Source: Candidatus Sulfotelmatobacter sp.
GTDB lineage: Bacteria; Acidobacteriota; Terriglobia; Terriglobales; Acidobacteriaceae
DNA length: 5,853 nt
Direction: 5' to 3'
Assembly (NCBI GenBank): GCA_030045935.1
Contig: JASIEN010000446.1
Span: 1 to 5,853, forward strand
The number at the start of each line of letters is the position of its first letter. Within the stretch, counting starts at the first letter, position 1. The notes beneath the pieces were generated by a model. That model was not told the DNA's origin and searched no databases. It saw nothing but the letters and a program-made list of their open reading frames with translations. A program made the translations under genes and the position numbers. Shown here piece by piece: positions 1-5,744 of the stretch.

Positions 1-229
1 GACGGCCATACGCGTACGCCGCCAGCAGGATCGAGAGAATGAGGACCCCAATGGCCGCCGGCCCCAAGTGGAATGGCAAACTCTCCAGGCGCTCCCACGC
101 CAGCACCGCGAAGCCCACAGCCAGCAGCACCATGAAAAGCAGAATCCATCGCCATAGCTGCGATTCTTCGCGCTCCAGGTTCTGCGGAACGCGTCTACGC
201 CGAGCCCCGTCGGCGCTGGGTTGGTTCAT
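1..229 (-). CDS. N-terminal part of a two-helix inner-membrane protein (cut by the window edge)
   Basis: The first 76 codons of a leftward gene are present, beginning at an ATG whose complement is at 227-229. An in-frame TAG (complement of 251-253) lies just upstream with no other start codon between, so the start is well fixed. A G-rich AGGGGG about six bases upstream could be a weak ribosome site. Residues 1-26 are polar and basic (a run RRRR at 10-13). Two hydrophobic segments follow, at about 28-45 (ILLFMVLLAVGFAVLAW) and 57-74, separated by a short loop, after which the frame leaves the window. This is a typical N-terminal anchor of a membrane signalling protein with a cytoplasmic output domain. 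I have a vague memory of similar starts in acidobacterial proteins with sensor or GGDEF-type output, but nothing visible proves that. Function unknown; that the gene is real is likely from the hydrophobic pattern and divergent layout. Confidence 0.7.
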   Translation of the reverse strand, partial: MNQPSADGARRRRVPQNLEREESQLWRWILLFMVLLAVGFAVLAWERLESLPFHLGPAAIGVLILSILLAAYAYGR

Positions 230-281
230 GGGGGGCCCCCTGGGTCCGGTCTATATACAAACGGATAGTAACTGAACGCTC

Positions 282-308
282 ATTATATTGGCGGCTAGAA
301 CGCGCCAA
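282..308 (-). promoter_or_regulatory. Candidate sigma70 promoter for the leftward membrane-protein gene
   Basis: Read leftwards, a perfect TATAAT -10 box lies at 287-282. A weak -35 box TTGGCG (three of six consensus bases) lies at 308-303, 15 bases upstream. Transcription would begin near 275, giving a leader of about 45 bases before the ATG at 229. The spacer is short and the -35 poor, so activity may need an activator. The inverted repeat at 287-309 overlaps the whole promoter. Confidence 0.4.
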
Positions 309-309
309 T
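287..309. repeat. Perfect 7-base inverted repeat in the divergent intergenic region (candidate operator)
   Basis: ATTGGCG at 287-293 is followed after nine bases by its exact complement CGCCAAT at 303-309. The centres of the half sites are 16 bases apart, close to one and a half helical turns. It covers the -35 box and spacer of the leftward promoter candidate and touches its -10 box, a position expected for an operator. No regulator family is recognisable from the half site. Confidence 0.4.
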
Positions 310-325
310 CCGCAAAATCTATGCC

Positions 326-353
326 AGCAGGTTACTTTCGGGTAGCACCTGCT
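326..353. repeat. Imperfect 28-base inverted repeat / hairpin upstream of the kinase gene
   Basis: AGCAGGT (326-332) and ACCTGCT (347-353) are exact complements. As RNA a longer fold is possible: AGCAG pairs with CTGCT, then GTTAC (331-335) pairs with GTAGC (342-346) with one G-U pair and a two-base bulge. The top of the loop is UUCG at 337-340. No T-run follows on either side, so it is not a standard terminator. It may be an operator or a structured element; nothing decides this. Confidence 0.35.
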
Positions 354-382
354 CGCGGTGTTGGGCCTGAACTGCGCAAGAA

Positions 383-411
383 TTGACTTGGCCCACCTCG
401 GCTCCTACCAT
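383..411 (+). promoter_or_regulatory. Candidate sigma70 promoter for the kinase gene
   Basis: TTGACT (383-388, five of six consensus -35 bases) is followed after exactly 17 bases by TACCAT (406-411, four of six -10 bases). The predicted transcript start is near 418, leaving a short leader of about 16 bases before the TTG start at 434. The first possible in-frame TTG codon, at 383, is itself part of this -35 box, which argues against it being a translation start. Confidence 0.4.
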
Positions 412-433
412 TGGTGGCACGCTGGGGGCGTTC

Positions 434-3055
434 TTGATCGGCCAGACCATCTCGCATTATCGGATTATCGAGAAGCTTGGCGGCGGCGGAATGGGTGTCG
501 TTTACAAGGCCGAAGACCTCGAACTCGGCCGCTTCGTGGCGTTAAAATTTCTTCCGGACGATGTCGCTCAAGATCCCCAAGCCCTTGAACGTTTCCGCCG
601 TGAAGCCCGCGCCGCATCGGCTTTGAACCATCCCAATATCTGCACGATCCACGAGATCGGCAAGAGCGGCAATCAGTCGTTCATCGTGATGGAGTTTCTC
701 GACGGCGTCACCCTGAAGCATCGAATTGCCGGCCGCCCGATGGAAACCGAAGAAATTCTCTCGCTCACCATCGAAATTGCAGACGCCCTCGATGCCGCCC
801 ACAGCGCAGGCATCGTGCATCGCGACATCAAGCCGGCAAACATCTTTGTGACCAGGCGTGGCCACGCTAAGATTCTCGATTTCGGCCTGGCGAAGGTCAC
901 AGGCCCAATGAGCAATATCGCTGCCGATGGACCGACGGCGGGATCAACTCTGGAGGAACATCTGACCAGCCCCGGCCAAGCGGTCGGCACCATTGCCTAC
1001 ATGTCGCCAGAGCAGGTGCGGGCTAAAGAACTCGATTCGCGGACCGACTTATTCTCTTTTGGAGCGGTTCTCTACGAAATGGCAACGGGTGCTTTGCCGT
1101 TTCGCGGCGAAAGCTCAGGCGTGATCTTCAAATCGATTCTGGATGGAACGCCTGCGCCTGCGTCGCGCATCAATCCAGACATAGCCCCCAAGCTGGAAGA
1201 GATCATCAGCAAGTGCCTGGAAAAAGATCGCGATCTTCGCTACCAGCATGCTTCTGACATTCGCGCCGATCTGCAACGCCTGAAAAGAGACACCGCTTCG
1301 GCGGCTTCGATCTCCAGTGGGTCCGTTCCAGGGTTTACAGTTTCAAGCTCAAAAAGATGGAGGACTGTTGCGCTAATCTCGGCAGGGCTTCTCTTGCTGG
1401 CAGGCATCGCTTCGTTAAGCTGGCCAGTTCCTCCGCCACGGGTCCTGACATCGACCCAAATTACGCATGACGGAGTCGCCAAAATTCAAATTTTCACCGA
1501 CGGGATGCGGCTTTATATGTCAGAAAGGAAAGTGTCAGACAATTTTATCGTGCAAGCGTCGGTCGCTGGCGGAGAGACGTCTGAGCTGGCGACGCCTTTT
1601 GCAGATGCCTATCCTAGCGACATTTCTCCTGACCACAGCCAGCTGCTAGTGTTCGGGGGCGTTCAGACCGAGAGAGAGCGCCAAGCCTGGGCGCTGCCGC
1701 TCCCCGTTGGGGCTCCGCGGCGCTTGCCCGATGTGGTCGGTCACTGGGCAACATGGTCCCCTGACGGCCAGCAACTGCTGTTCGCGCGCGGATCCGATCT
1801 CTTGTTGGCCCGCGCCGACGGGAGCAACACACATAAGCTAACAACTCTGCCCGGAATGGCATACTACATTCGATTTTCGCCGGACGGCCGCCGAATCCGG
1901 TTTACTTTGGCTCAGGAGAACGCGGCTTCGATCTGGGAGATTCGCGGCGACGGCTCAGATCTGCATCGCGTTTTCCCTGAATGGCAGGGCTCCTTATCAG
2001 AGCATGATGGCGTTTGGACGTCTGATGGCCGCTATTATTTCTTCTTGGCCCAGAATGGTCCGCTATGGGAAATCTGGGCCACGCGCGAATGCGCGGGAAT
2101 CTTACGCCGGCACTCCACTCTGCCGATCAAGCTGGCCACCGGACCTTTATCATGGGGCCAAATGGCTCCGAGTCCGGATCCCCGCAAATTGTATGTCGAC
2201 GGGTTTGATCATCGCGCGGAACTAGTCCATTACGACACCAGCTCGCATCAATTCATTTCGTACTTGTCGGGAATTTCAGCCGGCGAACTCGATTTCTCTC
2301 GCGACGGAAAGTGGATAGTGTATGTTTCTTATCCGGACGGATCACTCTGGAAGTCTCGCGTCGATGGAAGCGAACGCGTCCAACTCACATACCCTCCTAT
2401 AAATGCGGTTCTGCCCCGATGGTCGCCTGAGGGGACTAAAATAGCATTCGTCGATCATCAGCGCGGAAAGCCTTGGCGGATTTTCCTGCTTTCGGCTGAC
2501 GGTGGCACTCCAAAGGAGGCCTACCCAGAGAACTTGAACCAGGTAGATCCCACCTGGTCGCCGGACGGTAAACGGCTCGTTTTTGGCCGACTCCCCATTT
2601 CTGGCAGCACGGAGAAGATGGAAATCAACCTACTTGATCTAAGCTCGTCTCGGGTCGTGCCAATTCCCACCTCAGAAAACGTATTTAGTCCTCGTTGGTC
2701 CCCCGACGGGGCACACATTCTTGCTCTTAGCGAAGACTCAAAGAAGCTCCTACTGTACGATTTGAAGAGTCAGAAGTGGTCCGAGTGGATCAACGAGCCT
2801 GGGGCGATCGGCTTTCCAGCGTGGTCGCGGGATGGACGTTACGTCTATTACGATAGGGTCTCAACCAGCCAGCCTGATTTTCGGCGGGTTCGTGTAGGAA
2901 GCAGCCAATCGGAATCACTCATTGACCTGAAAGATCTGCCGCGATACTTCAGCCCCATCGGTCCATGGAGCGGTCTCACCCCAGACGGATCAGCGCTGTT
3001 TGTAAGAAATTTGAGTACCGACGAGATTTACGCCCTGGACTTGGACTTGCCATAG
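434..3055 (+). CDS. Membrane Ser/Thr protein kinase fused to a TolB/PD40-type propeller
   Basis: Eukaryotic-type (Hanks) kinase, 873 residues from the TTG at 434. It should transfer phosphate from ATP to Ser/Thr of target proteins. Visible in order: glycine loop GGGGMG (16-21), VALK lysine 38, helix-C Glu57, HRDIKPAN (129-136, catalytic Asp131), DFG (149-151), a long Thr/Ser-rich activation segment up to SPE (191-193), and DLFSFG (205-210). All catalytic residues are kept. A basic stretch and one membrane helix (about 311-330) follow, then some 540 residues with about twelve PD40/WD-like motifs of the WSPDG type, suggesting two six-bladed propellers outside the membrane. I chose TTG 434 (alternative TTG 383, 890 residues) because the family begins at IGQTISHYRIIEKLG, GGGGG at 424-428 is correctly spaced, and TTG 383 falls in a promoter box. 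The substrate is unknown; the two STAS proteins downstream are possible but unproven targets. The propeller end strongly resembles the one found in acidobacterial winged-helix regulators (from memory). Confidence 0.93.
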   Translation: MIGQTISHYRIIEKLGGGGMGVVYKAEDLELGRFVALKFLPDDVAQDPQALERFRREARAASALNHPNICTIHEIGKSGNQSFIVMEFLDGVTLKHRIAGRPMETEEILSLTIEIADALDAAHSAGIVHRDIKPANIFVTRRGHAKILDFGLAKVTGPMSNIAADGPTAGSTLEEHLTSPGQAVGTIAYMSPEQVRAKELDSRTDLFSFGAVLYEMATGALPFRGESSGVIFKSILDGTPAPASRINPDIAPKLEEIISKCLEKDRDLRYQHASDIRADLQRLKRDTASAASISSGSVPGFTVSSSKRWRTVALISAGLLLLAGIASLSWPVPPPRVLTSTQITHDGVAKIQIFTDGMRLYMSERKVSDNFIVQASVAGGETSELATPFADAYPSDISPDHSQLLVFGGVQTERERQAWALPLPVGAPRRLPDVVGHWATWSPDGQQLLFARGSDLLLARADGSNTHKLTTLPGMAYYIRFSPDGRRIRFTLAQENAASIWEIRGDGSDLHRVFPEWQGSLSEHDGVWTSDGRYYFFLAQNGPLWEIWATRECAGILRRHSTLPIKLATGPLSWGQMAPSPDPRKLYVDGFDHRAELVHYDTSSHQFISYLSGISAGELDFSRDGKWIVYVSYPDGSLWKSRVDGSERVQLTYPPINAVLPRWSPEGTKIAFVDHQRGKPWRIFLLSADGGTPKEAYPENLNQVDPTWSPDGKRLVFGRLPISGSTEKMEINLLDLSSSRVVPIPTSENVFSPRWSPDGAHILALSEDSKKLLLYDLKSQKWSEWINEPGAIGFPAWSRDGRYVYYDRVSTSQPDFRRVRVGSSQSESLIDLKDLPRYFSPIGPWSGLTPDGSALFVRNLSTDEIYALDLDLP

Positions 3056-3084
3056 CCGCGCAGCGCAGGTACCCAGCCGCGGCC

Positions 3085-3112
3085 TTGACATCCGTCAAAA
3101 CCGTAGTATCGT
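3085..3112 (+). promoter_or_regulatory. Candidate sigma70 promoter for the STAS gene pair
   Basis: A perfect TTGACA -35 box (3085-3090) is followed after 16 bases by TATCGT (3107-3112, four of six -10 bases). It lies 30 bases after the kinase stop, so the STAS genes can be transcribed independently of the kinase. The start would be near 3119, giving a leader of roughly 110 bases. A short dyad TTGAC-N4-GTCAA (3085-3098) sits on the -35 box and could be an operator. Confidence 0.5.
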
Positions 3113-3159
3113 GTTGGGATTCGCCGGGCTGCAACCATGCGGGGTTTGGCTCGGGACCC

Positions 3160-3211
3160 TTTGATTCCCTCCTTAGGGCAATGTAGTTTGGATCGCTCCA
3201 CGTTTGATTCC
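3160..3211 (+). repeat. Direct repeat TTTGATTCC in the leader of the first STAS gene
   Basis: The nonamer TTTGATTCC occurs at 3160-3168 and again at 3203-3211, 43 bases apart, about four helical turns. Both copies lie between the promoter candidate and the ribosome site of the first STAS gene. No function is assigned; chance recurrence is possible. Confidence 0.3.
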
Positions 3212-3217
3212 GTTCGC

Positions 3218-3224
3218 AAGGAGG
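3218..3224 (+). promoter_or_regulatory. Strong ribosome binding site that fixes the STAS gene start
   Basis: AAGGAGG, nearly the full Shine-Dalgarno consensus, ends five bases before the ATG at 3230. It selects this start over the in-frame ATG at 3137, which would add 31 unconserved residues and has no ribosome site. Confidence 0.85.
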
Positions 3225-3229
3225 CCTTC

Positions 3230-3586
3230 ATGGCCGCAAATCCCATTCCCATTTCCGAGTTAACCTTCGAGGTTATCAGGACTCCGGACGAAACCCTCGT
3301 CCGCTGCAGTGGCCGCATCGTTTCCAAAACCGCATGGGATTTCCAAAGCACCGTTCGCGGCCTGATCCCGGAAACCGGTCGCATCGTGCTGGACTTAACT
3401 GATGTCAGCTACATGGATAGCACCGGCTTGGGCGCTTTGGTCAGCGTCTATCTGAGCGCAAAGAGACAGGACTGTGAGCTCAAAGTAATCAACCTCAATC
3501 AGCGCCTGAAAGAACTGTTCCGGCTGACTAAGCTAACAGAAATTTTTGAAGGTCACGAAGACATGCTGGGCATGACACCGGACTGA
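3230..3586 (+). CDS. STAS-domain anti-sigma factor antagonist (SpoIIAA/RsbV type)
   Basis: A 118-residue cytoplasmic protein consisting of one STAS domain, about the usual size of the SpoIIAA/RsbV family. Members of the family bind an anti-sigma factor or related switch protein when unphosphorylated and release it when a Ser is phosphorylated. The signature IVLDLTDVSYMDSTGLG (52-68) is intact, and Ser64 occupies the place of the phosphorylated serine of SpoIIAA (Ser58). The C-terminal part LNQRLKELFRLTKLTEIFEGHEDM matches the last helix and strand of the fold. The start at 3230 follows an excellent ribosome site. A second STAS gene follows 87 bases downstream with no obvious promoter or terminator between, so the pair is probably one operon. 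No RsbW-like kinase or PP2C phosphatase is present in the window, so the partner is unknown. A role in a non-sigma partner-switching pathway (exopolysaccharide, motility, cyclic-di-GMP) is equally possible. Confidence 0.9.
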   Translation: MAANPIPISELTFEVIRTPDETLVRCSGRIVSKTAWDFQSTVRGLIPETGRIVLDLTDVSYMDSTGLGALVSVYLSAKRQDCELKVINLNQRLKELFRLTKLTEIFEGHEDMLGMTPD

Positions 3587-3673
3587 TTCTGTTCGCGGGA
3601 AACTGTCGGGCGTGAGGGTTAGTCGGCCGATGTTCTTGGGCATCTCAAAGCTCTGCTAAGCGGGGACCGTCCT

Positions 3674-4015
3674 ATGATCGAAATAAAAACTCGCCGGATA
3701 GAACCTGATATCGTCGTTCTCGAAGTCGCCGGAAGAATCACCCTGGGGCGCGACAGTAAACAGCTGGAATGGGTTGCCGAAAACCTGGTGCGTGAGGAAC
3801 AGAGGAAAATCATTTTTGATCTTGCCGGTGTAACCCAGATTGATAGCACGGGAATCGGCATCATTGTCATGTCGGCGGCGAACGTCAAGAAGGCGGGCGG
3901 CGAACTACGGCTGGCAGGGGCTAGCGGCCACGTCGAGAACGCATTGCGACTGACTGGGATAGAGAAGCTCGTCGCTTTGCATCCCACGGCAAACGCCGCG
4001 GTCGCCAAATTCTAA
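3674..4015 (+). CDS. Second STAS-domain anti-sigma factor antagonist-like protein
   Basis: A 113-residue protein made of one STAS domain. The core IIFDLAGVTQIDSTGIG (46-62) carries the conserved DSTG with Ser58 at the phosphorylation position, and GGELRLAGASGHVENALRLTGIEKLV is the usual C-terminal half of the fold. The ATG at 3674 is preceded by a modest GGGGA (3662-3666, spacing seven). It is a divergent paralogue of the gene just upstream: the DSTG core and the length agree, while most other positions differ, so the two probably serve different partners or different levels of one switch instead of being a recent duplication. It is likely translated from the same transcript as its neighbour. 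The Ala-rich tail ANAAVAKF is unremarkable. As with the first, the switch-protein kinase and phosphatase must be encoded elsewhere, or be replaced by another Ser/Thr kinase. Confidence 0.9.
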   Translation: MIEIKTRRIEPDIVVLEVAGRITLGRDSKQLEWVAENLVREEQRKIIFDLAGVTQIDSTGIGIIVMSAANVKKAGGELRLAGASGHVENALRLTGIEKLVALHPTANAAVAKF

Positions 4016-4042
4016 ACCAGCCTCGGCAAATAGTCAGAAAGA

Positions 4043-4059
4043 ATTCCCATTCTGGGAAT
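4043..4059. repeat. Perfect 7-base inverted repeat after the second STAS gene
   Basis: ATTCCCA (4043-4049) and TGGGAAT (4053-4059) are exact complements with only TTC between them, 28 bases after the STAS stop codon. As RNA it gives a 7-pair hairpin, but only a short CTTT follows, so it would be a poor intrinsic terminator. As DNA it is a compact dyad about 45 bases upstream of the CRP-like site and could be an operator for the ATPase gene. Confidence 0.35.
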
Positions 4060-4087
4060 CCCGCTTTAGAAATCCACAGCCTAACCT

Positions 4088-4103
4088 TGTGACAACTCTC
4101 ACA
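4088..4103. promoter_or_regulatory. CRP-type binding site candidate upstream of the yifB/comM gene
   Basis: TGTGA (4088-4092), six bases, TCACA (4099-4103): an exact match to the core consensus of the CRP family (TGTGA-N6-TCACA). It is centred at 4095.5. A weak -10-like TAATCT at 4126-4131 would put a transcript start near 4138, about 42 bases downstream of the centre, the distance used by activating (class II) CRP sites. The GTG that could start the downstream reading frame lies inside the left half site. The match is seen in sequence; binding by a CRP-family protein is inferred. Confidence 0.5.
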
Positions 4104-5741
4104 GCCGCTAGTCGCCTGGAGAGCGTAATCTTTGCGAATTCCGGGATTAGGCCTTGGTGTGCCGACCTGCCGAGGCCCGGTCCGGAAGCTTCAATACTCT
4201 ACAAAACGCTCAGCGCCGCCGTCTACGGCATCGACGCCAACATTATTCAGGTGGAGGTCGACTGCTCGGGCATCAAGTGCGATCAGGACCACTTCCACAC
4301 CGTCGGTCTGCCCGACGCTGCCGTGCGCGAAAGCCGCGACCGAGTTCGCGCTGCGCTCAAGAATTGCGGCTACGACATTCCGCCCACCCACATCACCATA
4401 AATCTCGCTCCCGCCGACATAAAGAAAGAAGGCTCAGGATTCGATCTTCCCATGGCGCTTGGCATCGTCGGCGCGTATGGCGGCCTCACAAAAAAAGAAA
4501 TTCAAGACTGCCTCTTCATCGGCGAGCTCTCGCTCGATGGTGGAGTGCGCGGCATCCGCGGCACTTTGCCGATCGCGCTGGAAGCGCGTTCCCGGAAGAT
4601 TTCACAACTCGTCGTTCCCGACGCCAACGCCCGCGAAGCGGCAATGGTCGGCGGAGTCGACGTCTATCCCGTGCGCTCGCTGCTCGACGTTATCCACTTC
4701 GTCAATTCCGGCAATGGCATCATTCCGCTAAAAGCCGATGGCGACGCTCTGTTGCGCGAGTCGCAGGATTTCCTCGTCGATTTCAAAGACGTTCGCGGCC
4801 AGCAGACCGCCAAGCGCGCCATCGAGATCGCCTGCGCCGGAGGCCACAATATATTAATGATTGGCCCGCCCGGCTCCGGCAAAACCATGCTCGCCAAACG
4901 CATGCCGACCATTCTTCCGCCGCTCACCTTCGAAGAAGCGCTCGAAACCACCAAGATTCACAGTGTCGCCGGTACACTTGAGCCCGGCAGCGGACTGGTC
5001 GGCACCCGCCCCTACCGCGCCCCGCATCACACCATCTCTGACGCCGGCCTTATCGGCGGAGGCATTGTTCCTCGCCCTGGCGAAGTCTCGCTCTCGCATA
5101 ACGGCTTGCTCTTCCTCGACGAGCTTCCAGAATTTCCCCGCAACGTTCTTGAAGTCCTGCGCCAGCCGCTGGAAGATGGCTCGGTCACCATTGCCCGCGC
5201 GTCGATGGCCTTAACATTCCCCGCGCGCTTCATGCTGGCGGCGGCTATGAATCCGTGTCCCTGCGGCTTTCACAACGACCGCACCCGCGAGTGCCAGTGC
5301 ACCACGCCGATGATTCAGCGTTACATCTCGAAAATCTCCGGCCCGCTGATGGACCGCATTGACATCCACATTGACGTGCCCGCCGTGAACTACAAAGAGA
5401 TGCGCTCGGCCATCGAACCCGAAGGCTCGGCGAAAATTCGCGACCGCGTCGTCCGCACGCGCCGCTTGCAGCTCGCCCGTTTCGCCGCCGCACGCCACAG
5501 AATCTACTGCAACGCGCAAATGTCCTCGCGCCACATCCGCCAGTTCTGTGATCTTTCCTCTGATTGCGAGCGCCTGCTCGAGCGCGCCATGACGCAGCAG
5601 GGCCTCAGCGCCCGCGCTCACGACCGGATCCTCAAAGTCGCGCGCACCATCGCCGACATGGAAGAAGCCGCGTCGATCGAACCAAAACACATTGCAGAGG
5701 CGATTCAGTACCGGTCGTTAGATCGGACATACTGGACGTGA
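4089..5741 (+). CDS. yifB: YifB/ComM family AAA+ ATPase (Mg chelatase-like)
   Basis: Full-length member of the YifB/ComM family. ComM is known as a hexameric helicase that promotes branch migration when incoming DNA recombines during natural transformation; some relatives have no known role. Numbering from GTG 4089: an N-terminal Lon-like (ChlI) domain, about 36-210 (SAAVYGIDANIIQVEVD, VGLPDAAVRESRDRVRAAL, GSGFDLPMAL, FIGELSLDG); then the AAA+ core with Walker A GPPGSGKT (259-266), Walker B LLFLDE (Asp344, Glu345) and the family's cysteine cluster CPC-x9-CQC (Cys390, 392, 402, 404); then the C-terminal helical domain ending GLSARAHDRILKVARTIADMEE and IQYRSLDR. No motif is missing. Start is uncertain: GTG 4089 is the only ATG/GTG/TTG before the conserved region but has no ribosome site and lies in a CRP-like box. 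Family similarity begins at residue 36 (ILYKTLSAAVYG), where the usual ATG is ATA (4194-4196), preceded by GGAAG with five-base spacing. A real protein of about 515 residues is likely. Confidence 0.93.
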   Translation: MTTLTAASRLESVIFANSGIRPWCADLPRPGPEASILYKTLSAAVYGIDANIIQVEVDCSGIKCDQDHFHTVGLPDAAVRESRDRVRAALKNCGYDIPPTHITINLAPADIKKEGSGFDLPMALGIVGAYGGLTKKEIQDCLFIGELSLDGGVRGIRGTLPIALEARSRKISQLVVPDANAREAAMVGGVDVYPVRSLLDVIHFVNSGNGIIPLKADGDALLRESQDFLVDFKDVRGQQTAKRAIEIACAGGHNILMIGPPGSGKTMLAKRMPTILPPLTFEEALETTKIHSVAGTLEPGSGLVGTRPYRAPHHTISDAGLIGGGIVPRPGEVSLSHNGLLFLDELPEFPRNVLEVLRQPLEDGSVTIARASMALTFPARFMLAAAMNPCPCGFHNDRTRECQCTTPMIQRYISKISGPLMDRIDIHIDVPAVNYKEMRSAIEPEGSAKIRDRVVRTRRLQLARFAAARHRIYCNAQMSSRHIRQFCDLSSDCERLLERAMTQQGLSARAHDRILKVARTIADMEEAASIEPKHIAEAIQYRSLDRTYWT

Positions 5742-5744
5742 TAA

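Noticed and set aside
39..275. 78-codon rightward open frame at the left end
   Set aside because: The complementary leftward frame encodes two clean membrane helices with a well-bounded start, while this frame gives low-complexity Arg/Ser/Pro-rich protein.
3055..3083. GC-rich inverted repeat GCCGCG...CGCGGC at the kinase stop as a possible terminator
   Set aside because: The 6-base arms are separated by a 17-base loop and no T-run follows, so it does not qualify as an intrinsic terminator.
3137..3229. Upstream ATG giving a 149-residue first STAS protein
   Set aside because: No ribosome site precedes it, the extra residues do not resemble the STAS family, and AAGGAGG clearly serves the ATG at 3230.
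3028..3384. 118-codon leftward open frame across the kinase end and the first STAS gene
   Set aside because: It runs antisense to two well-supported genes and to the promoter and ribosome site of the second; there is no family resemblance.
4154..4981. 275-codon rightward open frame, rich in Arg and His, overlapping the ATPase gene
   Set aside because: It is a shadow of the yifB/comM frame: the composition is that of an out-of-frame GC-rich gene, there is no recognisable motif, and it lies wholly within a gene with intact domains.
5211..5690. 159-codon leftward open frame within the ATPase gene
   Set aside because: Antisense shadow of a GC-rich coding region; its protein has no recognisable family feature and no promoter or ribosome site was evident.
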